From NCBI RefSeq assembly GCF_023566055.1, contig NZ_JALIQP010000001.1, positions 434,001 through 498,000 of the forward strand: a stretch of DNA of 64,000 nucleotides, read 5' to 3'. Below the pieces are notes generated by a model. That model worked only from the letters and a program-made list of their open reading frames with translations. It searched no databases and was not told the DNA's origin. Position numbers and translations under genes: made by a program. Source of the stretch: Halosolutus amylolyticus (GTDB lineage Archaea > Halobacteriota > Halobacteria > Halobacteriales > Natrialbaceae). Positions within the stretch are counted from its first letter, which is position 1; each line of letters begins with the position of its first letter. Positions 45,525-55,488 of the stretch are shown one piece after another.

Positions 45525-45754
45525 GCGCTGGCGTTGGCGCTACGAGCCTATCAAACCGTCCGTCTCGGTCCGCCGGCGAGGACGGAAACGGGCGATCACG
45601 GCACCGCCGTGTCGGACGCGGTGTAGGGTGCCCGTCCGCTGACGTCGAACCCGGCGGCGACCGTCGTCCGATCGCGACGGGAGCGGTTCGCGCGTGCCGA
45701 TCCGGATTCGATCGCCGGCGCATTTCGGTCGACCGGGGACGGCCACGAGAGAGA

Positions 45755-45790
45755 ATGACAGCCACGACCAGCGGTTTTTGCCGTTACTGA
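45755..45790 (+). CDS. Possible cysteine-containing leader peptide upstream of metY
   Basis: An 11-codon open frame: MTATTSGFCRY then TGA. It is 36 bases upstream of metY and in its transcription direction. A leader with a Cys codon near its end fits a sulfur-sensing attenuator, but archaeal cases are little known, and the frame could be chance. The TATA box for it is weak. Confidence 0.3.
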   Translation: MTATTSGFCRY

Positions 45791-45797
45791 GACGCAT

Positions 45798-45824
45798 ATG
45801 AACGTGGAGAAGTATGCACACTAA
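45798..45824 (+). CDS. Second possible leader peptide immediately before metY
   Basis: An 8-codon open frame MNVEKYAH, stop TAA two bases before the metY ATG at 45827. It may be chance, and the word catatga (45795-45801) could instead be the TATA box of a leaderless metY transcript, in which case this peptide is never made. Confidence 0.2.
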   Translation: MNVEKYAH

Positions 45825-45826
45825 AC

Positions 45827-47167
45827 ATGAGCGACGACGAGAGCGACGGGCCCGACGCCGGACCGCCGGAGCCGGGAATCGGTACACGGAGCGTCCACGC
45901 CGGACAGAGCCCCGATCCGGAGACGGGCGCGGCGGCACCGCCGATCCACCAGACCACCTCGTACGTGTTCGAGGACGCAGACACCGCCGCGGCCCGCTAC
46001 GCGCTCGAGGACGACGGCTACATCTACTCCCGGATCGCCAACCCGACCGTTACCACGCTCGAGGATCGGCTCGCCTCTCTCGAAGGAGGGGCGGGCGCGG
46101 TCGCGACGGGGAGCGGGATGGCCGCGCTCGATTCTGCAGTCCTGATCCTCGCCGAGGCGGGCGACAACGTGGTCTGTTCGACCGACACCTACGGTGGAAC
46201 CACGGCCTACTTCTCGAAGACGGCGAGTCGGCGAAACATAGAGCCGCGGTTCGTCCCCACCCTCGAGTACGACGCCTACGAGGACGCGATCGACGCGGAC
46301 ACCGCCTTCGTCCACGTCGAGACGATCGGCAACCCGTCGCTGGTGACGCCGGACTTCGAGCGCGTCGCCGAGATCGCTCACGACAACGGGGTGCCGCTCG
46401 TGGTGGACAACACCTTCGCGACGCCGGCGCTCTGTCGCCCGCTAGAACACGGGGCCGACGTCGTCTGGGAGTCGACGACGAAGTGGCTCCACGGCTCCGG
46501 CACGACGGTCGGCGGCGTGCTCGTCGACGGCGGGTCGTTCCCGTGGGGCGAACACGGATACGACGAAATCGCCGGCCAGAACCACGCCTACCACGACGTC
46601 GACTTCTCCCGCGACTTCCCCGAGGCACCGTTCGCCGCGGCCGCCCGGTACCGATCGCTCCGGAGTCTCGGCAACCAGCAGTCGCCGTTCGACGCCTGGC
46701 AGACACTCCAGGGCATCGAGTCGCTTCCCCTGCGGGTCGAGAAACACTGCGAGAACGCGGCGATCGTCGCCGACTACCTCGCCGAACACGAGGCCGTCGC
46801 GTGGGTCACCCACCCGGGCCTCGAGAGCCACGAGACCCACGACAACGCCTCGCGGTACCTCTCGGACTACGGCGGGATGATCGCGTTCGGCCTCGAAAGC
46901 GGCTACGAAGGCGGCAAGACCTTCTGCGAGAGCGTCGAGGTCGCCCAGTTCCTCGCGAACATCGGCGACGCGAAGACGCTGGTGATCCACCCGGCGAGCA
47001 CCACGCACGGCCAGCTCACCCCGGAAGAACGGGCGGAAGCGGGCGTGACGGACGACCTGATCCGGATGTCGGTCGGAATCGAGGACCCCGCGGACGTCCT
47101 GGCCGATCTGGACCAGGCGATCGAGACCGCGACGGGGATCAGCGACGGACCCGGAGGGGACGCATGA
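45827..47167 (+). CDS. metY: O-acetylhomoserine aminocarboxypropyltransferase (MetY)
   Basis: 446 residues, PLP-dependent gamma-family enzyme joining O-acetylhomoserine with sulfide to give homocysteine. Family motifs are [11 protein letters not shown] near residue 40, [51 protein letters not shown], and the PLP lysine in [16 protein letters not shown]-terminal [20 protein letters not shown] is the usual substrate-end motif. The stop overlaps the metX start by four bases (ATGA), so they form an operon. Together with metX it makes homocysteine from homoserine and acetyl-CoA. The upstream 300-base gap holds two tiny open frames described separately. Confidence 0.95.
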   Translation: MSDDESDGPDAGPPEPGIGTRSVHAGQSPDPETGAAAPPIHQTTSYVFEDADTAAARYALEDDGYIYSRIANPTVTTLEDRLASLEGGAGAVATGSGMAALDSAVLILAEAGDNVVCSTDTYGGTTAYFSKTASRRNIEPRFVPTLEYDAYEDAIDADTAFVHVETIGNPSLVTPDFERVAEIAHDNGVPLVVDNTFATPALCRPLEHGADVVWESTTKWLHGSGTTVGGVLVDGGSFPWGEHGYDEIAGQNHAYHDVDFSRDFPEAPFAAAARYRSLRSLGNQQSPFDAWQTLQGIESLPLRVEKHCENAAIVADYLAEHEAVAWVTHPGLESHETHDNASRYLSDYGGMIAFGLESGYEGGKTFCESVEVAQFLANIGDAKTLVIHPASTTHGQLTPEERAEAGVTDDLIRMSVGIEDPADVLADLDQAIETATGISDGPGGDA

Positions 47168-48372
47168 CGACGAAGAACGTGATCGATCTCGGGGAGTTCC
47201 AGTTTCTCTCCGGCGAGTCGATCCCGACACTCGAGGTGGCCTACGAGACCTACGGCGAGTTCACCGGCGATAATGCAGTCCTCGTCTGTCACGCGCTGAC
47301 CGGGAGCGCCCACGTCGCCCGGCGGCCGGACGCGGGCGGGGAGACGGCGGGTCAGGCCCGCGCCTGGTGGGGCGACGTCGTCGGCCCCGGGAAGGCGATC
47401 GACACGAGCGAGTACTTCGTGGTCTGTGCGAACAGCCCCGGTTCCTGCTACGGGACGACGGGTCCTGCCAGCGAGAATCCGGAGACGGGCGAACCGTACG
47501 GCACCGACTTCCCCCCGGTGACGGTCGGCGACTGGACCCGCGCCCAGCGACGGCTGCTCGACGAACTCGGCGTCGGTCGGCTCCACGCCGTCGTCGGCGG
47601 TAGCGTCGGCGGGATGAACGTCCTGGACTGGCTGCGCCGGTATCCCGACGACGTCGACCGCGCGGCCGCCGTCGCGACCGCGGCACGACTCGACGCGCAA
47701 TGTCTCGCGCTCGACACGGTCGCCCGGCGCGCCATCACGAGCGATCCGAACTGGAACGGCGGCCACTACTACGGTGGCCCGGAACCCGAAGACGGCCTCG
47801 CCCGAGCGCGCCAGATCGGGCACATCATGTACCTCTCGAAGGAATCGATGGGGCGCAAGTTCGGCCGCCGCTCCGCGGGTCGCGAGGCGGTCCGCGAGGA
47901 GCCGCCGGATCCTGCGGCCGCGTTCTTCCCCTACCGCGAGGTAGAGTCGTACCTGGACTACCAGGCCGAGAAGTTCACCGATCGGTTCGACGCGAACAGC
48001 TACCTCTACATGACCCGGGCGATGGACGACTTCGACCTCTCGGCCGGCTACGAGTCGGACGCCGACGCGCTGGCGGCCTTCGAGGGGGAACTGCTCGTAC
48101 TGTCGTTTACCGGCGACTGGCACTTCACCGTCGAGCAGGCCGAGGCGCTGGCCGAGGCCTGTCGGGAGACCGGCGTCGACGTCGCCCACCACGTCGTCGA
48201 GTCCGACCACGGTCACGACGCCTTCCTCGTCGAACCCGAGAAGGTCGGACCGCCGGTCTCGGACCTTCTCGAGACCGGTCTGGCCGGTCGCACGATCTCG
48301 GACACCGCCGGCGACGAGACCGACGAATCGGAATCGTTCGCACCGGTCCACACGAGCCTCTTTTCGGAGTGA
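47164..48372 (+). CDS. metX: Homoserine O-acetyltransferase
   Basis: 402 residues of alpha/beta-hydrolase fold; it transfers acetyl from acetyl-CoA to homoserine, making the substrate for MetY. The nucleophile Ser is in [12 protein letters not shown] (residues about 145-155). Other MetX motifs are [26 protein letters not shown], and the catalytic His in [13 protein letters not shown], with the acid in LSFTGDWHF. The start overlaps the metY stop (ATGA). Next downstream is a 138-base AT-rich gap with a 6-bp hairpin (tcttca at 48378, tgaaga). Confidence 0.95.
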   Translation: MTTKNVIDLGEFQFLSGESIPTLEVAYETYGEFTGDNAVLVCHALTGSAHVARRPDAGGETAGQARAWWGDVVGPGKAIDTSEYFVVCANSPGSCYGTTGPASENPETGEPYGTDFPPVTVGDWTRAQRRLLDELGVGRLHAVVGGSVGGMNVLDWLRRYPDDVDRAAAVATAARLDAQCLALDTVARRAITSDPNWNGGHYYGGPEPEDGLARARQIGHIMYLSKESMGRKFGRRSAGREAVREEPPDPAAAFFPYREVESYLDYQAEKFTDRFDANSYLYMTRAMDDFDLSAGYESDADALAAFEGELLVLSFTGDWHFTVEQAEALAEACRETGVDVAHHVVESDHGHDAFLVEPEKVGPPVSDLLETGLAGRTISDTAGDETDESESFAPVHTSLFSE

Positions 48373-48479
48373 TATATCTTCACTGAAGAATGTGAGTAAA
48401 TGATGGGTGGGCCAACAGATACATATAACAGGGGTATTCGGGGTGGTACCGTCCGATACTGGTCATTCAGTGCCGTAAA

Positions 48480-48487
48480 TTATAATA
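48480..48487 (+). promoter_or_regulatory. TATA box of the 215-residue membrane protein
   Basis: ttataata, 24-31 bases before the ATG at 48511, in a locally AT-rich stretch. Confidence 0.5.
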
Positions 48488-48510
48488 TCCTTCTATATGA
48501 TGTGTCACCG

Positions 48511-49158
48511 ATGGCAGAAGACAGCCAACTCGAATACGAGGAAGAACAGACCGACGGGCAGTCGGCCGAACGGCCGGCAGCAACGGCAGAGAGCGGGACT
48601 GACCTCCCGCTGAAGGAGGGTGCCGTGTTCGGTGCCGCCGCGTTCCTGCTCAGTTACGCCGTGACGTGGGCGATGACGGTAACGACGTTCGCGGCCAGCG
48701 CCGTCGACACGAGCGGTGACGTCCCGGGGACGTTCACCGTCGCGGGGTGGTCGCTACTGGCGAACCTCGGTAGTGCGGTCGAGATGGAAGGAGAACCCAT
48801 CTCCATCGGTAGCGAACTGGGGGCCGCCAGTCCCGCCGGGTATTCGACGATGATCGTCCTCACGTTCCTCATCATCGTCGCTGCAGGCTTCGCGCTGGCT
48901 CGATACGAGGGTGCGGAGGATCTCGAATCCGCCGCCAAGTCGGCCGTGCTCGTCGTCCCCGGCTACCTCGTGCTCGCACTGCTCGTCGCCGTCGCGACCT
49001 CGTGGGAGAGCAACGCGAATATCGAGTTCGCCGTCGCCACGGGCGACGCGGTGCTCTACTCCGGAATCCTCTTTCCGGCACTGTTCGGCCTCATCGGTGG
49101 ATTGCTCGCCGTCTGGCCGGCCCCCGTCGATCGGGTCATGGCACAGATCGACGGCTAA
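48511..49158 (+). CDS. Hypothetical membrane protein, paralogue of the one at 56789-57520
   Basis: 215 residues. Acidic hydrophilic head (residues 1-30), then hydrophobic helices at about 32-58 (VFGAAAFLLSYAVTWAMTVTT), 105-130 (YSTMIVLTFLIIVAAGFAL), 145-165 (VLVVPGYLVLALLVAVA), and 180-205 (VLYSGILFPALFGLIGGLLAVW). The extracellular loop between helices one and two contains a variable polar stretch. The layout matches the gene at 56789-57520 and a haloarchaeal family I associate with DUF7978 (not verified). No enzyme motif is visible. Confidence 0.7.
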   Translation: MAEDSQLEYEEEQTDGQSAERPAATAESGTDLPLKEGAVFGAAAFLLSYAVTWAMTVTTFAASAVDTSGDVPGTFTVAGWSLLANLGSAVEMEGEPISIGSELGAASPAGYSTMIVLTFLIIVAAGFALARYEGAEDLESAAKSAVLVVPGYLVLALLVAVATSWESNANIEFAVATGDAVLYSGILFPALFGLIGGLLAVWPAPVDRVMAQIDG

Positions 49159-49274
49159 CCGGATTCGGTGTTCCGGTTCGACTCGACCGATGCCGCACGT
49201 TCGCGTTCACCGCGGGTGATGTGGCGGAGACCAGTTCTCACCGAGCGGTTCGACGGGGCGAGCGTTCGCCTCAG

Positions 49275-50147
49275 TCAGTTTTCGTCGGAGAGGAGCCGAA
49301 CCGCGAGATACAGCATACCGGCGGTGACGGCTCCACCGGCTACGATAGTTTCGACGTCGATACCGACGAACTGCTGACTAGCGGTGTCGTCTGCTTCGGG
49401 ATCAGAGGTGCCGTCCGCACGAACGAGAACGACAGATCGCGTCTCGCCCCCGGCGTTGGCCGATTCAAGCGCGAACACGACAGTTTCGGTGTTCCGATTG
49501 GTCCCAGATAGTTCGAATTCGTGAGTCGCGGTATACGCTTCGGCACCGACGAGCGTCCCCACCGACTCGCCGCCCGACTGGCTCGCGATACCCGGGGAGG
49601 TCTCGATGCCGACTTCGACCCCCTCGCTCGGTTCGTCGCCGACGTTTTCGATACGGATCTCGATTTCGGCCGGTTGACCGGCCCGGATCGACGACGTATC
49701 GGTCAGTACGTCGATCGACCGAATTCTGACGCGGGGGCGGAGTTCGACGCCCTCACGAACCGATCGGGCGGCCGCTTCGGAATCGGCGAGGGTGGCATCA
49801 GCGTCTGTCAGTTCCGATTTTGCCGCGTCGATCTCAGCGGCGAGTTCTCGATCGGAGACGGACTCCGGATCGGCGACCAGCGCGGTGATCGTCGCCAGCG
49901 CCTTGGCACGGGTGAGTTGCGCAGAGAAGCCTGAAACGAGGTGATTCTGAAGGGTTTCGGTCGTGTCGATGTCGGGCTGGCCGGGTTCGTGATCCCTGGC
50001 GACGCTCGACCTTGCGAGTTCCGATCGCTCTCCTCCGGTGTCGCCCAGTTCGGATGCGAGATCGATCGCGATAGCCTCGGCATCGTCGTATCGTTGGTCG
50101 ATCAACGCGTCTTCGAACGAATCAAGCAGGCGAGCCACGTCGGACAT
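49275..50147 (-). CDS. Tail-anchored protein with helical head and CARDB-like domain; third gene of the envelope operon
   Basis: 290 residues from ATG 50147 (MSDVARLLDS), one base after the preceding gene's stop. Residues 1-130 are helical and charged (for example EAIAIDLASELGD, AKALATITALVADPESV). Residues about 135-245 form a beta-sandwich with CARDB features (AEIEIRIENVGDEPSEGVEVG). The C-terminus has a hydrophobic helix (ETIVAGGAVTAGMLYLAVRLL, residues about 265-286), so the protein probably sits with most of its mass on one side of the membrane. No signal peptide is visible, so its orientation is unclear. Function unknown. Confidence 0.75.
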   Translation of the reverse strand: MSDVARLLDSFEDALIDQRYDDAEAIAIDLASELGDTGGERSELARSSVARDHEPGQPDIDTTETLQNHLVSGFSAQLTRAKALATITALVADPESVSDRELAAEIDAAKSELTDADATLADSEAAARSVREGVELRPRVRIRSIDVLTDTSSIRAGQPAEIEIRIENVGDEPSEGVEVGIETSPGIASQSGGESVGTLVGAEAYTATHEFELSGTNRNTETVVFALESANAGGETRSVVLVRADGTSDPEADDTASQQFVGIDVETIVAGGAVTAGMLYLAVRLLSDEN

Positions 50148-50148
50148 C

Positions 50149-52707
50149 TCAGTCACCCCCGGTGAGGTCGAACAATTGGCCTCTCGCGATCCCGGTCGTC
50201 GCCGTCGTCATCGGTGCGAGAACGGAGTAGTACGCTCCGGTACCGACGAGCAGATTCGAGACGTCGTAAAAAACACTCAGGAGGTCCTCGACGAACCCGA
50301 TGAGACTCCAGATCAGGTCGAGAACGGCGCTCAAATCTCGTTCGTGCCAAACGTCGGCGAGGGCGGCCAGAATTCCGTCATCGTCGTTGACTAGCCCGTC
50401 GTCGACGGCGCTCATCGCCTCGCTCGCGATCGCCAGTCTGTCGTCGACCGTCCGGGAACCGTCGACGAACTGGCGGTTCGCGTCTTCCTCCGTTCCCGGT
50501 AGTCCGTCAGCCGCGACCGCATCTGCGTTGATCTGATACTGCAACTCCAGCAGGTTCGGACGATAGAAGATCGTCTCCGTTCTGAGCCGCTCGAGTTCGG
50601 CGACCGGAACAGTTACCGCGTCGATCGCGTCGCTGATTAGTTGTTTGATTCCGCCGTAGGTGATCGGTTCGGCCGGGTCGAGGGCCTGCTCGATCGCGTT
50701 GGTTTCCGCTTCCGCTAGCCGTTCGGCCTCCTGCCGGGGAGAGACGCCGTCGGAACCAGGCTCGCCGTCGCTGAAACAGAGATCGAGTGCCCTGGTGACC
50801 GCCTCCTTGACGAGGTCTGCGAGCTCGCCGACCAGAGTGAGCACTAGATCGTTAGTCGTGAAGTGTGCGGCAACCTTCTTGGCGAGTATCTTCGGGAGCG
50901 CGAGCAGCTGAATAACGGCTTTTACCCCGGCCCGCGCGGTCCGGTGAATGAGGTGGTAGTCCGAGAGTTCGCTGTACTCTCCCGGCCCGAGACCCGTGTT
51001 TGCGTCCTGAACGATGCGCTCTCCCCAGAGATGTCTGGTAACGCTCGCCGCCGCCGTTTCGAGATCGAGATCGCCAGCTTCGACGCCGGCTGTCAACTCC
51101 GTGAGGAGCGTGTCGGCTCGGTCCGCTTCCGTGAGGCTGATCGACGCGTCGTCGATCGTCCCGGCGAGTTCGCGTTTCGTCCGCTTGCGCCGACCGAAAG
51201 GGGTCAGCGTCAGTTCGATGTCGAACTCCTGCGTTTCGTTCGCCGCCACCGATAGCTCGTCTCTGAACCGTTCGAAATCGACGTCGTCGACGACGACTCT
51301 GTAGGTCGCGTTGCCGGGGAGATCGACGACGTACTCGCCGTCGGTATCGGGAGACACCGTCGATTGTACCTCACCCGTCGCCGCGTCGACGAATTCGACA
51401 GCCACCCCAGACACGTCGTTTCCTCCAGAATCAGTCACGACGCCGCTCACCGAAACGGGTTCGTCAGCCGGGTCCCCGAGTCCGATCGCCCACACCGACG
51501 GCGACACCCCGCCAGCGGTCGCATAGCCGCCCGCCGCGTACCCGCTACCGACCGGCCGGTGGACGTTGAATCGAGCATCTCCGCCACTCCCGTACATCTC
51601 CTCCCACTCGAGACCCCCAACGGCGTCGAGAGACAGGAGCCAGCCGCGATCGGTACCGCCCTCTTCGGTCCACCCCGCGACGGAGTACCCGTCGGGGCTC
51701 GCGGCGATCGAGAGGGCACCGTCGGACGTCCCCCCACCGTAAGTTCGCTCCCACTCGAGGGTGCCATCCTCGTCGACTTTCACCACCCACACGGTCGGGT
51801 CGTCTCGCGCCGGGGGCGTCGTCGTCCCGGCGAAGGCGAATCCGCCGTCGTCGATCTCGACGAGACCGTAGCCGATCCGACTGCCGGCCGCGCCGTACGT
51901 CCGACTCCACTCGAGGGCACCGTCATCCGAGACCACGCCGAGCCAGGCGCGGCCATCGTCGCCGTCCGCTGACGCGCGAGTGCCGACGAACGCGTACCGC
52001 CCCCGTGAGGCCGTGACGACGTCGTACAGTTCGCCCGGGCGATCGTCGTCGTACGTCTCCTCCCACTCCAGGCTTCCCGTCGTGTCGATCTTGAGCAGTC
52101 TACCGACACCGTCGCCGAACGCGCCGCCGAGGTAGTGCGTTCCGCCGGCGGCGACAACCCCGCCGTCGTCCGCCCGCGTGACGGCGTGGGCCGCATCGTT
52201 CGTTCCGGATCGGCCGAACGGCTCCAGCCACGCGAGGTCGCCGTCCGGATCGACCCGGCCGACGATAGTGTCCAGAGAGGTAGAGCCCTCCGACGCAGAT
52301 CCGCCGCAGAAGAGGACGTCCCCCGTCTCGCTCGTGGTCGCACCGATCGCGGCGTCGTGTCCGTCGCCACCGATTCTCTCCGACCACACGGTCTCGCCGT
52401 CGCGATCGATCCGTCTTACGAGTACGTGCTGGGCCCCGCCGGAATCGGTTTCCTGTCCGACACAGATCACCTCGCCGTCGGCCGTCGTAACGACATCCTG
52501 AACCACGGCGTCGCCAGCGGCGTCGTCCGTCCACTGCCAGTTGAGCGATGGTGCCGAATCGCCGTTCGAGACGGCCGACGACCGCACCTTGGCCTGTTCG
52601 TCCTCAGTAGCGCTCGCAGAGTCGACGCCCGCCGTGACGTATCCCGCCAGCGGGAGGAGACCCGCCCCGGCGAGGCCCCGCAGGAGGTGCCGTCGATTCG
52701 GATTCAT
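50149..52707 (-). CDS. Tat-exported seven-bladed beta-propeller protein with a carboxypeptidase-regulatory-like domain
   Basis: 852 residues. Tat signal MNPNRRHLLRGLAGAGLLPL. Residues about 50-450 contain seven WD/kelch-like blades with a repeating core such as G(D/S)LEWEETYG, then DDGGFAFAGTT and WVVKVDEDG. Next, residues about 455-555 look like a carboxypeptidase regulatory/CARDB-type sandwich (VSGVVTDSGGNDVSGVAVEF). The last 300 residues are helical, with a possible amphipathic stretch and a final segment near the C-terminus (DLIWSLIGFVEDLLSVFYDVSNLL) that may be membrane-associated. The gene runs between the von Willebrand gene and the tail-anchored gene. I find no close named family. Confidence 0.78.
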   Translation of the reverse strand: MNPNRRHLLRGLAGAGLLPLAGYVTAGVDSASATEDEQAKVRSSAVSNGDSAPSLNWQWTDDAAGDAVVQDVVTTADGEVICVGQETDSGGAQHVLVRRIDRDGETVWSERIGGDGHDAAIGATTSETGDVLFCGGSASEGSTSLDTIVGRVDPDGDLAWLEPFGRSGTNDAAHAVTRADDGGVVAAGGTHYLGGAFGDGVGRLLKIDTTGSLEWEETYDDDRPGELYDVVTASRGRYAFVGTRASADGDDGRAWLGVVSDDGALEWSRTYGAAGSRIGYGLVEIDDGGFAFAGTTTPPARDDPTVWVVKVDEDGTLEWERTYGGGTSDGALSIAASPDGYSVAGWTEEGGTDRGWLLSLDAVGGLEWEEMYGSGGDARFNVHRPVGSGYAAGGYATAGGVSPSVWAIGLGDPADEPVSVSGVVTDSGGNDVSGVAVEFVDAATGEVQSTVSPDTDGEYVVDLPGNATYRVVVDDVDFERFRDELSVAANETQEFDIELTLTPFGRRKRTKRELAGTIDDASISLTEADRADTLLTELTAGVEAGDLDLETAAASVTRHLWGERIVQDANTGLGPGEYSELSDYHLIHRTARAGVKAVIQLLALPKILAKKVAAHFTTNDLVLTLVGELADLVKEAVTRALDLCFSDGEPGSDGVSPRQEAERLAEAETNAIEQALDPAEPITYGGIKQLISDAIDAVTVPVAELERLRTETIFYRPNLLELQYQINADAVAADGLPGTEEDANRQFVDGSRTVDDRLAIASEAMSAVDDGLVNDDDGILAALADVWHERDLSAVLDLIWSLIGFVEDLLSVFYDVSNLLVGTGAYYSVLAPMTTATTGIARGQLFDLTGGD

Positions 52708-52777
52708 CGAATCGACACCCTCTTCCGGCGCCCGTCTACGCGGTACGATCGACGCTCGCACCGTAACGGGGCCGCCG

Positions 52778-55330
52778 TCATTTCTCCGCCTCCTCGTCGC
52801 GTTCGTCGGAGCGATCGGGCGCGGGTTCGGACGGTTCGGTCGCGGGATCCGACTCGTCCGCTTCGCGTTCGACCGTCTGCACCGCCGCATCGGCTGGCTC
52901 CTCGGTCTGCTCCTGATCGATCGCGTCGCTCGATCGATCGGGGTCGTCCGGCCCTCGGTCGGTTTCGGCGGCCGTTGCCGAATCGGTTTCGGCCGACGTC
53001 CCCGGATCGAGGCCCGACGACACGTCCGTGCGCTCGTCCTCGTCGTCCGATCGGAACAGCCAGGCCGCACCCGCCCCGAGTCCGCCCAAGATGGCCAGTT
53101 TGATCGGATCGTCGAATATCGAGCTACTCGCCGATCGTTTCTCGAACGGGCGGATCGGCTCGTCGACGACGGTGTCAATCTCGAACGTGTGGGGGAACGA
53201 CCGTTCGAGTTGGGGATACTCGCCGCCGCTGACCACGGCCGTAACCTCGTAGGTCCCCGTCTCGGTCGGATGGTAGTAGTTCGAGTAGATCCCGTCGCCG
53301 CTGACGTCATCGGGGCCGCCTCCCTCGTCGTAGAGCGAAATCTTTTCGACGTCCTCTGGGTCGCCGTCGGGCGGCGTCACCTCGAGGTGGGCGTCCGCGC
53401 CCACGTACCGCCGGAATCCCTCCTCGACTTTCAGCTGGAACCGGACGTATCCCGTCTGCTCGTAGAGGTCGTGAGTGACGAACAGGTCGGCATCGACCGT
53501 CGAGGAGGCGTGGGCTCGAACCGTGGTAGTCTGTGGATCGTCAACCTGAACGACGTCGAGTTGGTAGTGCCACTCGCCGGTCGGCGGGTCCTCGATCGTC
53601 CAGACCTCGTAGGCGTCCCCGACACGGTGGCTGACCTCGCCAGACTCGGTCACCTCGTTCCCGTCCGGGTCCGTCACCGTCAACTGCATCTCACTGCCCT
53701 CGTAGGTGTTTGCGAACTGGACGTCGTTGCAGCTGCTGTCGACCGAGCAGTCGCCCTCCAGGGTATCGCCCTCGTCGACTTCCGCCTCCTGGGTGTCGAT
53801 TTCCGAGCGTTGCTGGGAGTCGACCTCGAGTTCCCGGTAGAGGTCCCGGATAGCGCCCGGATCAGCACGGATTTCGGCTTTCGCGCCGGTCTGTGCCGCG
53901 ATGTACTCGAGCTGTCGTTCGTCGATCGCCGTCCCCATTCCAAGCGTGTGCACTTCGATTCCGCGATTTCGCAGCTCTGGAAGCACTTCGTCGACGTACG
54001 GCGGTTCGTTCTCCTCTCCATCGGAGAGCAGCAGCATCGTCTTCGGCCCGGATTCGTCGACAATCGTCTCCATCCCGCGTCGCATTCCGGCGCCGATGCT
54101 CGTCCCGCCGCCGTCCCGCAGTTGATCGACCTCGGCCTGCATCGCTTCGCGGGATGTGTCGTCGACGACTGTCGTGTCCGTGACGACCGATGCGCTGTTG
54201 TCGAACTCGACGAGACTCACCCGGTGGCCGCCAACGATGAGATCGAAGAACTCGCGGAGACTGCTCTGTGCAGCCTCGAGACGACTCTTCTCTCCTCCGT
54301 CTTCCACCCAGCCCGTATCCCGTTCGCTCATGCTCCCCGACGTGTCGACGACCAGAGAGATGTTGACGGTGTCGACGATGTCGTCGTCCTCGTCGCCGTC
54401 GTCGTCCCACGAATAGTGCAACGTCTCGCCGACGAACACGTCGTGCGAGTCGCTCGTCAGTACGTGTTCCGTCGCCCGATCGTCGTCCGCCGGATCGGCC
54501 TGGGCCGTCTCGACGGAGCCGGCTTTCCAGACGAGCGACCCGCCTTTCGGACGCGGCAGATCGTCGTCGTACTCGACGTCGGTCGCGGCCGACGACAGCA
54601 GTGGCCGCGGGTGGTGTTGCAGTCCCGTAAACTCGGCTCGATCGCTCCCGCTCCAGTCGTCGTCCGGGGTCCGGAGCCGCTCGATCTCGTCGATCGAGTC
54701 GGCGAGTACGTACCCGCCGTCGGTGCCGGCGGTGAGTTCGCCGTCCGTCGAGCGCGTGTGTTCGACCGTTCCGGAGATCGCAACGGCGGTCCCCGGCTCG
54801 ACGGAGTCGGACTCCGGAGCGAGCGCGAAGACGAAGGGGACGTGTCCGTACAGGTCGTAAAAGTCCCGGTCGGTCGTCACCGCCGAATCTCCACCGTCGA
54901 CGATTCCGCCGTAGTAATCGCTGTGGATCCCCGTCACCCACAGGAGGTCGTACGACTCGAAGCGATCGGCCGGTACCGAGTCCACCGCCAGCGGCCAGGC
55001 GACTGCGGAAAACAGCTCCGAGAACGCATCCGAATCCGTATAATCGACGTCCTCCCAGTCGAACCGATCGCGCAAGACACCGTACTCCTCCGCGGACGTG
55101 GCTCGTTCGAGAACGTACCCCGGAACGGTCACGTCGGCGCCGACGACAGGTGCATTCTGGCTTCGCACCTGAACGAATCGGTCGACGATCCATGCGATCG
55201 ATACGTCTGACGGTAACGCGTCGGTGTCCAGCGCATCGTACGACTGTGTCCTTCCCCCCTGTGCGGTCGCCCTCCCCTGTGCGGCCAGGCCCATCGTCGT
55301 GGCCCCCGCAACGAACTGCCGCCGCTTCAT
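52778..55330 (-). CDS. Surface von Willebrand factor A protein with CLCA-like beta domain and C-terminal anchor; first gene of the envelope operon
   Basis: 850 residues. Tat-type signal MKRRQFVAGATTMGLAA. Residues 40-320 form an unassigned region. The VWA domain spans about 322-505: MIDAS DTSGSMS with D329 and S331/S333, T410 (GGGTSIGAG), and D437 (LLLSDGEEN). After a pair of Cys (C528, C534), a beta domain (about 540-605), and a second beta domain (about 610-718) with DEGGGPDDVSGDGIYSNYY, reminiscent of the post-VWA DUF1973-like domain in CLCA proteins. A short membrane helix (about 744-759) precedes an acidic Asp/Glu/Ser/Thr tail. Probably binds ligands in an Mg-dependent way. Confidence 0.8.
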   Translation of the reverse strand: MKRRQFVAGATTMGLAAQGRATAQGGRTQSYDALDTDALPSDVSIAWIVDRFVQVRSQNAPVVGADVTVPGYVLERATSAEEYGVLRDRFDWEDVDYTDSDAFSELFSAVAWPLAVDSVPADRFESYDLLWVTGIHSDYYGGIVDGGDSAVTTDRDFYDLYGHVPFVFALAPESDSVEPGTAVAISGTVEHTRSTDGELTAGTDGGYVLADSIDEIERLRTPDDDWSGSDRAEFTGLQHHPRPLLSSAATDVEYDDDLPRPKGGSLVWKAGSVETAQADPADDDRATEHVLTSDSHDVFVGETLHYSWDDDGDEDDDIVDTVNISLVVDTSGSMSERDTGWVEDGGEKSRLEAAQSSLREFFDLIVGGHRVSLVEFDNSASVVTDTTVVDDTSREAMQAEVDQLRDGGGTSIGAGMRRGMETIVDESGPKTMLLLSDGEENEPPYVDEVLPELRNRGIEVHTLGMGTAIDERQLEYIAAQTGAKAEIRADPGAIRDLYRELEVDSQQRSEIDTQEAEVDEGDTLEGDCSVDSSCNDVQFANTYEGSEMQLTVTDPDGNEVTESGEVSHRVGDAYEVWTIEDPPTGEWHYQLDVVQVDDPQTTTVRAHASSTVDADLFVTHDLYEQTGYVRFQLKVEEGFRRYVGADAHLEVTPPDGDPEDVEKISLYDEGGGPDDVSGDGIYSNYYHPTETGTYEVTAVVSGGEYPQLERSFPHTFEIDTVVDEPIRPFEKRSASSSIFDDPIKLAILGGLGAGAAWLFRSDDEDERTDVSSGLDPGTSAETDSATAAETDRGPDDPDRSSDAIDQEQTEEPADAAVQTVEREADESDPATEPSEPAPDRSDERDEEAEK

Positions 55331-55488
55331 TTCATCTAACTATTAAAACATTCTGACTTTAACCTTCTGGCTACGTTTACTGTAAGGGAAAATGATATTT
55401 ACGCACCGATGTGGTCGACGAAGGGAGCAAACCGCCCCGTTTCAACACCGGTTAGCCGCTCAACCCGTCCGTGACGCCGACAGCGATC

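Noticed and set aside
44196-45626. Long plus-strand open frame (about 476 codons) opposite the MFS transporter
   Set aside because: It is the antisense shadow of a high-GC gene: composition is Arg/Glu/Asp rich without a fold pattern, while the minus strand shows a clear twelve-helix transporter.
48378-48390. Short hairpin tcttcactgaaga after metX as terminator
   Set aside because: The stem is only six bases and is followed by AT-rich sequence without a T run, so terminator function is not supported.
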